Source: Salipiger marinus
Lineage (GTDB): Bacteria > Pseudomonadota > Alphaproteobacteria > Rhodobacterales > Rhodobacteraceae
Assembly: GCF_900100085.1 (NCBI RefSeq)
Contig: NZ_FNEJ01000003.1
Coordinates: forward strand, 1 to 64,000
Reading direction: 5' to 3'
Length of the DNA: 64,000 nucleotides
Of this stretch, positions 1-9,177 are shown piece by piece. The position numbers were made by a program, and so were the translations under genes. Within the stretch, counting starts at the first letter, position 1. The number at the start of each line of letters is the position of its first letter. Under the pieces are notes generated by a model, which saw nothing but the letters and a program-made list of their open reading frames with translations, was not told the DNA's origin and ran no database searches.

Positions 1-13
1 TAATCTTCGACAT
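1..13 (-). CDS. Start of a leftward CDS cut by the window edge
   Basis: On the minus strand an ATG ends at position 13 and opens codons reading M-S-K-I before the window stops. A purine-rich GGGAGGGAG ribosome-binding-like stretch lies about 6 nt upstream. Four codons cannot identify a protein. In many alphaproteobacteria lon is followed by hupB (DNA-binding protein HU), whose products often begin MSK, so HU is a reasonable guess from context only. Confidence 0.3.
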
Positions 14-707
14 GACCGCTCCCTCCCGTGGATCATTGCTGACCCACCTTGGCACACTAGATGCCGTCGGGGGGCGGTCACACCATCAAAGCCGATGATT
101 GTTTCCAACATTTCGAATTATCAGCTTAAATTATAACGTTATGGTGATTTCGCGAACGCGGCTGCAGATCAACCTGCGTACCCCCACCCCAAAGCCGCGT
201 TCGCAACACTGCAGGTGCAGCATAGCAAAAACTTCACTCGCCTTCCTTGTCGTCTGCGTCATCTTGTCCCCCGTGAGCGCAGCCTGAAGTTTTCGAGTAT
301 GGCCGCACGCGGTAGCCGCTGCGCTCACGCGGCCCATCCCCTCCGTCACATCTTCTCTGCCCGCGCCGGCTGGAACGCCGGTCGTCATCTGCGGAGCCGT
401 CAGCCTGTGGCGATGGCTGTGGCCGAGTCCGGCACCGGCGGCGCCCCGAGTGTCGGAAGCCGCATGTGTGACGGGTGGAGGCCGATCTGAGGCGGTGACG
501 GTGCTGTGCCGCTGGAGGAGGTGAGCCGGATGCCGGGCCATTTCAACACCGCCACGGTCTTATCGACCTAGCCCGTATCCTGCCGCAGCACATGCGGGGA
601 TGCGGTAGACATGCGCGACTTTGGCAGCGTGATAAGGGAGGCTCGGGGGCAAGGAGCAGCACCGCTTCGGGAAGCTGCGCACCGCGCCTAGGATACTAAA
701 GAGAGAA
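14..707. other. Gene-free 694-bp stretch beside tRNA-Val
   Basis: No reading frame here gives a recognisable protein; the longest frames (for example 131-541 minus) translate to low-complexity, Arg/Ala/Thr-rich text without motifs. Part of it (about 95-150) is much more AT-rich than the rest of the window. It holds one 12-bp perfect inverted repeat (152-204). The stretch lies on the 3' side of a tRNA gene, a position where integrated elements often leave remnants, but I see no integrase, transposase or repeated tRNA end, so a decayed insertion is only a possibility. Confidence 0.5.
152..204. repeat. 12-bp perfect inverted repeat
   Basis: GCGAACGCGGCT at 152-163 is repeated in inverted form as AGCCGCGTTCGC at 193-204, with a 29-bp spacer. 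No T-run follows either arm, so it is not a standard intrinsic terminator. It sits next to the AT-rich patch in the gene-free stretch. It could be a transposon-end remnant, a structured RNA element or chance. Confidence 0.5.
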
Positions 708-782
708 TGGTGGGTGATAAGAGATTCGAACTCCTGACATCTTCGATGTGAACGAAGCGCTCTACCACTGAGCTAATCACCC
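708..782 (-). tRNA. tRNA-Val (anticodon CAC)
   Basis: Read on the minus strand, the sequence folds as a cloverleaf: a 7-bp acceptor stem GGGTGAT/ATCACCC, a D-arm with AGCTCAGTGGTAGAGC, an anticodon stem CTTCG/CGAAG around loop TTCACAT (anticodon CAC, reading GUG valine codons), and a T-arm with GTTCGAATC. The discriminator base is A and the CCA end is encoded. Total 75 nt including CCA. It lies between lon and the gene-free stretch, in the same orientation as lon. Confidence 0.95.
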
Positions 783-903
783 GGTAGCGCGGGGTTTACC
801 CAGAGCGGCGGGGGTCCGCAAGGGGGTTTTCGCAAAAAATTCACGCCTTTTTCGCCCCCTGTCCTCACGTCATTTCCGGCCTCCGCCGCAGGGGACCAAA
901 AGC

Positions 904-930
904 AAAAAGGGCGCCCCGCGGGGCGCCCTT
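904..930 (-). terminator. Intrinsic terminator of lon
   Basis: Read leftward just after the lon stop codon, a GC-only hairpin (arms AGGGCGCCCC/GGGGCGCCCT, 909-928) is followed by a run of five T (positions 908-904). This is a textbook factor-independent terminator and separates lon from the tRNA-Val gene. Confidence 0.85.
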
Positions 931-952
931 GATGGGGACCAAATGGCCGGGA

Positions 953-3358
953 TCAGTGCGCGGTGGCGCCCTGCCCCTTGTCTTCCTGCGCGCGGGCCAG
1001 CAGCGCTGCCTCTTCGGCGGCCTCGTCCCAGTCGATGGGCTCGGGCTTGGACAGCAGCGCCATTTCCAGCACTTCGGACACGTGGCGCACCGGAATGATC
1101 TTCAGCCCGGTCTTCACGTTGTCCGGCAGTTCGGCCAGATCCTTTTCGTTCTCCTGCGGGATGAACACCGTGGTGATGCCGCCCCGCAGCGCCGCCAGCA
1201 GCTTTTCCTTCAGCCCGCCGATGGCGCTGGCATTGCCGCGCAGCGTGACCTCGCCGGTCATGGCGATGTCCTTGCGCACCGGGATGCCGGTCAGCACCGA
1301 CACGATCGCCGTCACCATGGCCAGACCGGCCGAGGGGCCGTCCTTGGGCGTGGCGCCGTCGGGCACGTGGACGTGGATGTCCATCTTGTCGAAGCGTGGC
1401 GGCTTGACCCCGATCTGAGGGCTGATCGAGCGGACATAGCTTGCCGCCGCCTCGATCGATTCCTTCATCACGTCGCCCAGCTTGCCGGTGGTCTTCATCC
1501 GGCCCTTGCCGGGCAGGCGCAGCGCCTCGATCTGCAGCAGATCGCCGCCCACCGAGGTATAGGCCAGCCCCGTGACCACCCCGACCTGATGTTCCTCTTC
1601 GGCCAGACCATAGCGGTATTTCTGGACGCCGAGGAAATCGGCGAGATTGTCGGAGGTCACCTCCACATGCTTCTCGTCACCCTTGACGATCTTGGTGACC
1701 GCCTTGCGCGCCAGCTTGGCGATCTCGCGCTCGAGGTTCCGCACGCCCGCCTCGCGGGTGTAGTAACGCAGGATGTCGGTCAGCGCGCCATCGGTCACGC
1801 TGAATTCGCCCTTGCGCAGCCCGTGCGCCTTCACCTGCTTGTCGAGCAGGTGGCGCTTGGCGATCTCCAGCTTCTCGTCTTCGGTGTAGCCCGACAGCGG
1901 GATGATCTCCATCCGGTCCAGCAGCGGTCCGGGCATGTTGTAGCTGTTCGACGTGGTCACGAACATCACGTCCGACAGATCGTATTCCACCTCAAGATAG
2001 TGGTCGACGAAGGTCGAGTTCTGTTCGGGATCCAGCACCTCCAGCATGGCCGAAGCCGGGTCGCCGCGGAAATCCTGCCCCATCTTGTCGATCTCATCGA
2101 GCAAGATCAGCGGGTTGGTGGTCTTTGCCTTTTTCAGCGCCTGAATGATCTTGCCCGGCATGGAACCGATATAAGTCCGGCGGTGGCCGCGGATTTCCGA
2201 TTCATCGCGCACGCCGCCAAGGCTGATGCGGATGAATTCGCGCCCCGTGGCCTTGGCCATCGACTTGCCAAGGCTGGTCTTGCCGACGCCCGGAGGGCCG
2301 ACGAGGCAGAGGATCGGGCCCTTGAGCTTGGCGCTGCGCGCCTGCACCGCCAGATATTCGACGATGCGCTCCTTGACCTTGTCGAGGCTGTAATGGTCGT
2401 CATCCAGCACAGACTGCGCGCGGCCCAGATCCTTCTTGACGCGCGACTTCACGCCCCACGGGATCGACAGCATCCAGTCCAGATAGTTGCGCACCACGGT
2501 CGCTTCGGCGGACATCGGGCTCATGTTGCGCAGCTTTTTCAGCTCCGCCTCGGCCTTTTCCTGCGCCTCTTTCGACAGCTTGGTGTTGGCGATCTTCTCG
2601 GCCAGTTCGTTGATCTCGTTCTGGCCGTCCTCGCCGTCGCCCAGCTCCTTCTGAATGGCCTTCATCTGCTCATTCAGATAATATTCGCGCTGGGTCTTCT
2701 CCATCTGGCTCTTGACGCGGGTCTTGATCTTTTTCTCGACCTGCAGGACGGAAAGCTCCCCCTGCATCAGGCCATAGACCTTTTCCAGCCGCTCGCTGAT
2801 GGCAAGCGTCTCCAGAAGCTCCTGCTTCTGCTGCACCTCGATGCCCAGATGGCCCGCCACCAGATCGGCGAGCTTTGCAGGTTCGGTGGTTTCCGAAACG
2901 GCGGACAGCGCCTCTTCGGGGATGTTCTTCTTGACCTTGGCGTAGCGTTCGAATTCTTCGGACACCGTGCGCACCAGTGCGGTGATCGCGGCGGGATCGC
3001 CCGGCATCTCGGTCAGATATTCGGCCTTCGCCTCAAAGAAGCGGTCATTGTCGAGGTATTCGGTGATGCGCACCCGCGCCTGACCCTCGACCAGCACCTT
3101 GACGGTGCCATCGGGAAGTTTCAGCAGCTGCAGCACGTTGGCGAGCACGCCCGCCTTGTAAATCCCGCTGGCATCGGGATCGTCGACCGCAGGGTCCATC
3201 TGGGCGGCAAGCAGGATCTGCTTGTCATCCGCCATCACCTCTTCCAGCGCCTTGACCGACTTTTCCCGCCCGACAAAAAGCGGCACGATCATGTGCGGAA
3301 ACACCACGATGTCCCGCAGCGGCAGCACCGGATAGGATGTATTGAGTGGCTGTTGCAT
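953..3358 (-). CDS. lon: ATP-dependent protease Lon
   Basis: Lon is a cytoplasmic hexameric AAA+ serine protease that degrades misfolded and regulatory proteins. The 801-residue product has the usual length and order: N-terminal LON substrate-recognition domain (about 1-200), coiled-coil linker, AAA+ module with Walker A GPPGVGKTS, Walker B ILLDEIDK, and a C-terminal protease domain with the catalytic serine in DGPSAG and the catalytic lysine in GGLKEKLLAA. The start MQQPLNTSYPVLPLRD is the normal LON-domain beginning. It is a single-gene unit with its own terminator (904-930) and a heat-shock-type promoter upstream (3437-3466). Confidence 0.97.
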   Translation of the reverse strand: MQQPLNTSYPVLPLRDIVVFPHMIVPLFVGREKSVKALEEVMADDKQILLAAQMDPAVDDPDASGIYKAGVLANVLQLLKLPDGTVKVLVEGQARVRITEYLDNDRFFEAKAEYLTEMPGDPAAITALVRTVSEEFERYAKVKKNIPEEALSAVSETTEPAKLADLVAGHLGIEVQQKQELLETLAISERLEKVYGLMQGELSVLQVEKKIKTRVKSQMEKTQREYYLNEQMKAIQKELGDGEDGQNEINELAEKIANTKLSKEAQEKAEAELKKLRNMSPMSAEATVVRNYLDWMLSIPWGVKSRVKKDLGRAQSVLDDDHYSLDKVKERIVEYLAVQARSAKLKGPILCLVGPPGVGKTSLGKSMAKATGREFIRISLGGVRDESEIRGHRRTYIGSMPGKIIQALKKAKTTNPLILLDEIDKMGQDFRGDPASAMLEVLDPEQNSTFVDHYLEVEYDLSDVMFVTTSNSYNMPGPLLDRMEIIPLSGYTEDEKLEIAKRHLLDKQVKAHGLRKGEFSVTDGALTDILRYYTREAGVRNLEREIAKLARKAVTKIVKGDEKHVEVTSDNLADFLGVQKYRYGLAEEEHQVGVVTGLAYTSVGGDLLQIEALRLPGKGRMKTTGKLGDVMKESIEAAASYVRSISPQIGVKPPRFDKMDIHVHVPDGATPKDGPSAGLAMVTAIVSVLTGIPVRKDIAMTGEVTLRGNASAIGGLKEKLLAALRGGITTVFIPQENEKDLAELPDNVKTGLKIIPVRHVSEVLEMALLSKPEPIDWDEAAEEAALLARAQEDKGQGATAH

Positions 3359-3436
3359 GCGCGTTCCTTGGTTCTTGGCAGGACGGACCGGCCCCGGTCA
3401 TCGGCAGCCCCCGCCGTCCCCGTCGTGAGAAGTGTT

Positions 3437-3466
3437 AACGTGGGGCGCTTGTCCCCCCGTTTCAAG
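3437..3466 (-). promoter_or_regulatory. Putative RpoH (sigma-32) promoter of lon
   Basis: Upstream of lon on the minus strand, CTTGAA (3466-3461) is separated by 15 nt from CCCCACGTT (3445-3437). This resembles the heat-shock consensus CTTGAA-N13-15-CCCCAT-T. It lies about 80 bp before the lon start codon. Lon is a known heat-shock regulon member in proteobacteria, which supports the reading. No transcription data are available here. Confidence 0.6.
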
Positions 3467-3620
3467 CGTGGCGCGACCCAGCCGCCAATGTGACCCTGCG
3501 CCGCGGCGGGCGCAAGCGGACAAATGTGGCGGATCCGGCGTTTCGCGGCCCGCCCCCGCCCCGCATGGGGGCAGACCCTGCAGGGACCGCGCGGGCCCCT
3601 GCAGAGACAGGATCAGCGGA

Positions 3621-4712
3621 TCACTTGGCCTGATCCAGCGTCGGGTAATCGGTATAGCCCTCGGCGCCGCCCCCGTAGAAGGTGGCGCTGTCGCCCTCGT
3701 TCCACGCGGCGTCGCGGCGCAGCCGCTCCACCAGATCGGGGTTGGAGATGAAGGGCCGCCCGAAGGCCACCAGATCGGCATGGTCCTTGGCCACGGCATC
3801 CAGCGCCATCTGCCGGTCATAGCCGTTGTTGACCATCCACGGGCCGTGGAACAGCTGGCGCAGCGCCGCCATGTCCTCGCCGGGCTGCAGGTCGCGGGTG
3901 CCGCCGGTCGCACCTTCGATCACATGCACATAGGCCAGCCCGTAGCGGTTCAGCCCCGCCACCACATGTTCGAAAAGCGGCTGCGGATCGGCGTCGGAAA
4001 TGCCGTTGGCGGGCGAGAAGGGCGACAGGCGCAGCCCGGTGCGGCCCGCGCCGATCTCTGCGGTCACCGCGTCCAGCACCTCGAACAGGAAGCGCGCGCG
4101 GTTCTCGACCGAGCCGCCATAGCCATCGGTGCGCTGGTTGCTGCCGGTCTTGAGGAACTGGTCGATGAGATAGCCATTGGCGCCATGCACCTCCACCCCG
4201 TCAAAGCCTGCGGCGATCGCCTGCTTGGCGGCGTGGCGGTAATCCTCGACGATGCCGGGGATTTCGTCCGTCTCCAGCGCGCGCGGCATGGAGGTGTCCT
4301 CGAACCCGTTTTTGGTGAAGGTCTTGCCGCCCGCCGCGATGGCCGAGGGCGCCACCGGCGCCTGACCGTCCGGCTGCAGCGAGGTGTGGCTGATCCGGCC
4401 TACATGCCACAGCTGGATGACGATCTTGCCGCCTTCGGCATGCACGGCATCGGTCACCTTCTTCCACGCGGCAACCTGACCGTCGGTCTGGATGCCCGGG
4501 GTCTGGATGTAGCCCTTGCCCTGCGGCGTGATCTGCGAGGCTTCGGTGATGATCAGCCCGGCGCCCGCGCGCTGCCGGTAATACTCCACATGCAGCGGCC
4601 CCACTTCGCCGGTGACGTCATCGGCCCGGTTGCGGGTCAGCGGCGCCATGACCACACGGTTGGCCAGCGCCATGTCCCCGGCGGTGAAGGGGGTGAAAAG
4701 TGCCTCGGTCAT
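3621..4712 (-). CDS. Old Yellow Enzyme family NADH:flavin oxidoreductase (alkene reductase)
   Basis: The 363-residue product is an FMN-dependent ene-reductase of the OYE/NemA family, which reduces activated C=C bonds or nitro groups with NAD(P)H in the cytoplasm. The N-terminus LFTPFTAGDMALANRVVMAP is the typical first strand of the TIM barrel. The signature HGANGYL.DQFL....N.RTD.YGGS.ENR.RF is intact, including the His/Asn pair that binds the substrate. The start at 4712 has AAGAGGA at a good distance; a longer in-frame extension would run into the neighbouring tgt region and lacks family similarity. It lies just downstream of tgt on the same strand (127-nt gap). Physiological substrate cannot be told from sequence. 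Confidence 0.9.
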   Translation of the reverse strand: MTEALFTPFTAGDMALANRVVMAPLTRNRADDVTGEVGPLHVEYYRQRAGAGLIITEASQITPQGKGYIQTPGIQTDGQVAAWKKVTDAVHAEGGKIVIQLWHVGRISHTSLQPDGQAPVAPSAIAAGGKTFTKNGFEDTSMPRALETDEIPGIVEDYRHAAKQAIAAGFDGVEVHGANGYLIDQFLKTGSNQRTDGYGGSVENRARFLFEVLDAVTAEIGAGRTGLRLSPFSPANGISDADPQPLFEHVVAGLNRYGLAYVHVIEGATGGTRDLQPGEDMAALRQLFHGPWMVNNGYDRQMALDAVAKDHADLVAFGRPFISNPDLVERLRRDAAWNEGDSATFYGGGAEGYTDYPTLDQAK

Positions 4713-4839
4713 CGGATGTCCTCTTGCTGACGTGCCGGTGCACGGCACCGGCTGAGGCTTTCCACATAGGCATCCGCTGCGGCGCGGCAAGCGCACAGAA
4801 CCCTGTGCGCCGCCGCACCAAGCCGCAGCCGGGAGCCGC

Positions 4840-5967
4840 CTAGAGCGGGGGGATGTCGCCCTGCGCCCGGTCGGCGTGAAACTTCGCCTCCCATGCCGCA
4901 AACCGCCCTTCGGCGATGGCGTCGCGCATGCCCTGCATCAGATCCTGATAATAGTGCAGGTTGTGCCATGTCAGCAGCATGCCCGAGATCATCTCCTGCG
5001 CGCGGAAGACATGGTGCAGATAGGCGCGGGAATAGCCCCGGCAGGCCGGACAGCTGCAGGCCTCGTCCAGCGGACGCGGATCGTCCTGATGGCGGGCGTT
5101 CTTGATGTTGACCACGCCCTGCCGGGTGAAGACCTGCCCGGTCCGGCCAGAGCGCGAGGGCAGCACGCAGTCCATCATGTCGATGCCGCGCTTGACGGCG
5201 CCCACGATGTCATCGGGCTTGCCCACGCCCATCAGGTAGCGCGGCTTGTCCACCGGCAGATGGCCCGGCGCGTGGTCCAGACAGGCGAACATCGCCTCCT
5301 GCCCCTCGCCCACGGCAAGCCCGCCCACCGCATAGCCGTCAAAGCCGATGCCGGTCAGCGCCTTGGCCGATTCCTCGCGCAGGTCAGGCTCCAGCCCGCC
5401 CTGCTGGATGCCGAACAGCATATGCCCGGGCCGGTCGCCGAAAGCGTCGCGCGACCGCTGCGCCCAGCGCATCGACAGCCGCATGGAGGATTCGATCCGC
5501 GCGCGGTCGGCGGGCAGCGCCGGACATTCGTCAAACGCCATCACGATGTCCGATCCCAGCAGGCGCTGGATCTCCATCGACCGTTCCGGGCTCAGCATGT
5601 GCTTGGACCCGTCCACATGGCTGCGGAAGGTCACGCCCTGCTCGGTCAGCTTGCGCAGCCCGGCCAGCGACATGACCTGAAACCCGCCCGAATCCGTAAG
5701 GATGGGCCGGTCCCAGTTCATGAAGCGGTGCAGCCCGCCCAGCCGGTCGATGCGTTCCGCGCCGGGACGCAGCATCAGGTGATAGGTGTTGCCCAGCAGG
5801 ATGTCGGCGCCGGTGGCGCGCACCGACTCGGGCAGCATCGCCTTGACGGTGGCGGCGGTGCCCACGGGCATGAAGGCGGGCGTGCGGATCTCGCCCCGGG
5901 GGGTGGCGATCACCCCGGTCCGCGCGGCGCCATCGGTGGCATGAAGGGTAAAGGAGGTCTGGCTCAT
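4840..5967 (-). CDS. tgt: tRNA-guanine transglycosylase
   Basis: Tgt exchanges guanine-34 for the queuine precursor preQ1 in tRNAs with GUN anticodons (Asp, Asn, His, Tyr). The 375-residue product shows the family landmarks: GIIATPRG-like N-terminus followed by TPAFMPVGT, the catalytic Asp region [12 protein letters not shown], the second Asp in [16 protein letters not shown], and the zinc site C-S-C-P-A-C...Y-L-H-H near the C-terminus. I chose MSQTSF (5967) over an in-frame ATG 12 codons upstream because it aligns with usual Tgt starts. Other queuosine genes (queA, queC-F) are not in the window. Confidence 0.95.
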   Translation of the reverse strand: MSQTSFTLHATDGAARTGVIATPRGEIRTPAFMPVGTAATVKAMLPESVRATGADILLGNTYHLMLRPGAERIDRLGGLHRFMNWDRPILTDSGGFQVMSLAGLRKLTEQGVTFRSHVDGSKHMLSPERSMEIQRLLGSDIVMAFDECPALPADRARIESSMRLSMRWAQRSRDAFGDRPGHMLFGIQQGGLEPDLREESAKALTGIGFDGYAVGGLAVGEGQEAMFACLDHAPGHLPVDKPRYLMGVGKPDDIVGAVKRGIDMMDCVLPSRSGRTGQVFTRQGVVNIKNARHQDDPRPLDEACSCPACRGYSRAYLHHVFRAQEMISGMLLTWHNLHYYQDLMQGMRDAIAEGRFAAWEAKFHADRAQGDIPPL

Positions 5968-6103
5968 GCGCTGACCTGTGCCGCACCGCGCGGGGTTTGC
6001 CAAGTCCCGAGCGCAGGCGCAAAGAAGCGCGCATTCGAAATTTTGAGGCGGCGTTCATCTTTGGCGGCGAGTCTGGCGCCATTCCGGCCAGAGGGAGCCC
6101 GCC

Positions 6104-6379
6104 ATGATGACCCGACTGATCCTTGCCCCCGCGCTTCTGCTGCTGATGGCGCTGCCCGCGCAGGCCCAGCCCGACAGCCCGCGCCTGTCCACCCGCGATG
6201 CCATGGCCCAGCCCCCCGCCACCGGCGGACAGGGCCAAACCTGGGTGTCGCCGCAGGGCTGCACCTATTCCCGCGCGCAGGCGCCGGGCTATCCCGCCAC
6301 ATGGCACCTGATCCTCAACGGCGCCGATATCGGGCTGACCAATGCCCATCGCCGCTGCCCCGGCATGCTGGGCGGCTGA
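6104..6379 (+). CDS. Small secreted protein of unknown function
   Basis: A 91-residue protein preceded by GAGGGAG. It begins with a clear Sec signal peptide (MMTRLILAPALLLLMALPAQA, cleavage likely after AQA near residue 22), leaving a mature part of about 70 residues with two cysteines (in GCTYS and RRCPG) that could form a disulphide. The mature part contains W-V-S-P-Q-G-C-T-Y-S-R-A and ends RRCPGMLGG. I do not recognise a named family. It stands alone, divergent from tgt and upstream of the glycosyltransferase pair. Confidence 0.75.
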   Translation: MMTRLILAPALLLLMALPAQAQPDSPRLSTRDAMAQPPATGGQGQTWVSPQGCTYSRAQAPGYPATWHLILNGADIGLTNAHRRCPGMLGG

Positions 6380-6463
6380 GCGCTGTGGCGGCGCGGGCAC
6401 GCGCCCGCTGCGGCACCGCGCGCCCGATTGCGCGGGCGGCGGCAAAAGGCCACTCTGCCGGGC

Positions 6464-8236
6464 ATGGACGAGCCGAAGACTCAGACCTATCCCGGCGGAA
6501 TCGCCGCGCTGCTGACCCAGATGGAAGGGCGGCGCGACCCCATGGACTATGCCCCCGGCGAGGGACTGCCGCCGCCGGATCTGGATCTGGCCCCGCTGGC
6601 CACGCAGACCGTCACCGATCCCGATGCGGATCCCGCCGAATGCGGCCCGTTCCGGTCCAGCTATCACCGCAAGCGCCATGCGCTGCGCAAGGAACTGGCG
6701 GGCCGGTCCGAACTGGTCTTCCTGAACGCGCTGCTGATCGCGCATCTGCGCAGGCGCCGCTGGCCCGATCACGCCCCTGCGCTGTTCCAGCGGCTTTGGG
6801 CCGAACAGGGCGCCGCCCTGCTGGACCAGCTTGATCCCCGCTGGGCGGTCTCTGCGGTCACCACCTTCGGCGATCACGGCCTGACCCCGGCGCAGCGGTC
6901 GGTCGGGCTGGCGCTGAGCGTGCTTTTCAGCACGATGAAGCTTTACGAATCCGAACGGCTCTATTCCGGCCAGCCCCCCGACCAGCCCTTTGCGCTGGAG
7001 CACAGGCAGCGGGGGCGCCTGCCGCTGGACATGGATCCCTATGCGCTGGCCCATGGCGGGCTTGACGTGAACATGATCGGCCGTCTCTGGCTGGAGGCGG
7101 AGGAGGATCCGGTCATCGCCCCGCTCGCGCATCACCTGCTGGAGCGGCTGATCACCGAACCGCGCGGGCTGCTGCACCGGCTGGCCCGGATGCGCGCGGA
7201 TCTGTCCCGCCGCAAGGAGATCGCTCCCCCCGCCGAGGGCGAAGCCAAACCCGCCGCGACCCCGCGCAACGATGCGCCGGTGCCGCTGGCACAGCGCCAG
7301 CTTGAGCCCGATCAGCTGCGCTGGGGTCTGGTGGCGCTGATCCGCGCGCCGCTGCCCGCCATCGCCCGCTTTGCCGCGCATCACCTCGATCTGGGGGCGC
7401 AGGCGCTGCACCTTTACCTTGATGACCCCGATCCCGACACCATGGCCTTTCTCTCCGGCCATGCCCGGCTGCATGTCACCGCCTGTGACGCCGCCTTCTG
7501 GCGGGACAGCGGGCGCCCCCGCCCCGAGGAACATCAGCTGCGGCAGGTGCATGTGGCCAGCCGCGCACTGCGGGCCGCAGGCGGGCTGCACTGGCTCGGC
7601 CATATCGACGTGGACGAATTCCTGCTGCCCGCCCGCCCCATGGCCGACCTGCTGGCCGAGGTGCCCCCCGACTGCGCCGTGGCCCGCATCGCCCCCGCCG
7701 AGGCGCTGGCCCCCTCCGACGGCTGGCCCAGCCATTTCAAGATCACCCACCGGCAGGCGGGCCTGCCCAAATCCCGCCTGCAGGAGGTCTATCCCACCTT
7801 CGGCGCGCATCTTTATGGCGGCTTTCTCAGCCATACGGCGGGCAAGATCTTCGCCCGCACCGGCATTCCCGACACCCGCCTTGGCATCCACACGCTGAAA
7901 TACAACGGGGCGGAGGCCACCAACCGCCACCGTCTCCCCGCGATCTGGCTCGCGCATCTGCACGCGCCGTCATGGCAGCAGTTCCGCGACCATCTGGAAT
8001 TTCGCCGGACGAAGGGATCCTATCGCCGCGCCTCCTCCCGCCCCGAGATGGGGCAGGCCGAACTGCTGCGCTATCTCATGGAAGAAGAAGGCGAGGCCGG
8101 GCTGCGCGCGCTTTTCGACGAGGTCTGCGCCGACACGCCCGAGCTGCGGCGCAGGCTTGCCGCGCAGGGCATGCTGGTCCATGCCGAATTCGACCCCGAC
8201 GCGGCGGTGGCCCGGATCTTCGGCGCCCTGCCGTGA
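6464..8236 (+). CDS. Two-part glycosyltransferase family 2-like protein (first of a tandem pair)
   Basis: The 590-residue product has an N-terminal half (about 1-285) that I cannot assign, rich in Leu, Arg and Ala, and a C-terminal glycosyltransferase-like half. The latter contains the DxD-type motif HIDVDEFLLP (D382, D384), expected to bind a metal and nucleotide-sugar, and a conserved GGFLSHTAGK motif. The next gene encodes only the C-terminal half, with the same motifs, so the two arose by duplication. ATG at 6464 is preferred; an in-frame TTG at 6428 would add 12 residues. No signal peptide or membrane segment is evident, so it probably acts in the cytoplasm on an envelope or capsule precursor; the acceptor is unknown. 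Confidence 0.75.
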   Translation: MDEPKTQTYPGGIAALLTQMEGRRDPMDYAPGEGLPPPDLDLAPLATQTVTDPDADPAECGPFRSSYHRKRHALRKELAGRSELVFLNALLIAHLRRRRWPDHAPALFQRLWAEQGAALLDQLDPRWAVSAVTTFGDHGLTPAQRSVGLALSVLFSTMKLYESERLYSGQPPDQPFALEHRQRGRLPLDMDPYALAHGGLDVNMIGRLWLEAEEDPVIAPLAHHLLERLITEPRGLLHRLARMRADLSRRKEIAPPAEGEAKPAATPRNDAPVPLAQRQLEPDQLRWGLVALIRAPLPAIARFAAHHLDLGAQALHLYLDDPDPDTMAFLSGHARLHVTACDAAFWRDSGRPRPEEHQLRQVHVASRALRAAGGLHWLGHIDVDEFLLPARPMADLLAEVPPDCAVARIAPAEALAPSDGWPSHFKITHRQAGLPKSRLQEVYPTFGAHLYGGFLSHTAGKIFARTGIPDTRLGIHTLKYNGAEATNRHRLPAIWLAHLHAPSWQQFRDHLEFRRTKGSYRRASSRPEMGQAELLRYLMEEEGEAGLRALFDEVCADTPELRRRLAAQGMLVHAEFDPDAAVARIFGALP

Positions 8237-9177
8237 TCCGCTGTGGCACCGTCACCACCACCAACGCGCCGCTGCCGCGCATCCTCGATTTCGCCGCATG
8301 GCATCTGGATCAGGGGGCGTCGCGGGTGGTGATCTATCTCGACGCCCCCGATCCCGGGGCCGAGGCGGCGCTGCGCGCCCATCCCCGCATCCGGCTGCAT
8401 GTGACCGATGACGCGTGGTGGCAGGCGCGCAAGGGCCGCCCCGCCAAGCACCAGCTGCGGCAGGGCGCCAATGCCCGCCACGCGAATAGAACCTGCGCCG
8501 ATCTGGACTGGCTGGCCCATATCGACGTGGATGAATTCCTGCTGCCCGCCACGCCGCAGGCCGCCCCTCTGGCCGACCAGCTGGCCGCCCTGCCCGCCCG
8601 CTGCCTCTGCGCCCGCATCCGCCCGGTGGAGGCGCTGGCCCCTCCCGAAGGGCACACCTCTGCCGAGACGCTGTTCAAGGCTTTCCCGCTGGACCAGCAG
8701 GCACGCCGCCGCGCCGCGGAGGCCTGTTTTCCCATCTGGGGGCGGCATCTGTCGGGCGGCTTTCTCAGCCATGTGGCGGGCAAGCTGATCTTTCGCCCCG
8801 GCAGCAAGGGGCTGCAGATCCGCATCCACAACCTCACGCTGGACGGCATCCAGAACCCGGGCGAAGAACCGCTGCCCGGCATGGAACTGGGCCATTTCCA
8901 CGCCCCCGGCTGGGAGTCCTTCCTTGCCGCCTACCGGTTCCGGCTGGCGCAGGGATCCTACCGCGCCGAACTGACCCGCAGCGGCACGCTCAGCCATCAT
9001 GACCTGCTGCGCCAGATCGAGGCGACGGGGGGCCAGCCCGCGCTCCGCGCCTTTTTTGACGAGATCTGCACCGCCAGCCCCGATCTTGTGGACCGGCTCG
9101 CCGCGCATGGCCTGCTGCGGCGGCACCAGATGGATCTGCCCGCCCGGGTGGCGCGGCAGTTTCCTGGCTTCTCCTAG
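8233..9177 (+). CDS. Glycosyltransferase family 2-like protein (second of a tandem pair)
   Basis: A 314-residue protein starting with GTG at 8233, which overlaps the stop of the upstream gene (GTGA), implying translational coupling. It aligns with the C-terminal half of its neighbour: HQLRQ, HIDVDEFLLP (D98, D100), VEALAPP, and GGFLSHVAGK occur in the same order. The DxD motif and the N-terminal segment T-V-T-T-T-N-A-P fit a GT-A fold of the family 2 / Glyco_tranf_2_4 type. Its stop codon overlaps that of the convergent ABC ATPase gene. Substrate unknown. Confidence 0.8.
   Translation: MIRCGTVTTTNAPLPRILDFAAWHLDQGASRVVIYLDAPDPGAEAALRAHPRIRLHVTDDAWWQARKGRPAKHQLRQGANARHANRTCADLDWLAHIDVDEFLLPATPQAAPLADQLAALPARCLCARIRPVEALAPPEGHTSAETLFKAFPLDQQARRRAAEACFPIWGRHLSGGFLSHVAGKLIFRPGSKGLQIRIHNLTLDGIQNPGEEPLPGMELGHFHAPGWESFLAAYRFRLAQGSYRAELTRSGTLSHHDLLRQIEATGGQPALRAFFDEICTASPDLVDRLAAHGLLRRHQMDLPARVARQFPGFS

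Noticed and set aside
131-541. Leftward 136-codon frame in the gene-free stretch
   Set aside because: No motif, no ribosome-binding site, unusual codon use and no sign of purifying composition; treated as non-coding.
929-3493. Long rightward reading frame opposite lon
   Set aside because: It is the antisense shadow of lon in a GC-rich genome; its translation is His/Arg/Leu/Gln-rich without motifs, whereas lon has complete catalytic motifs.
5531-7963. Long leftward reading frame across tgt and the first glycosyltransferase
   Set aside because: Composition typical of antisense GC-rich DNA (Gly/Gln/Arg/His) and overlaps two well supported genes.
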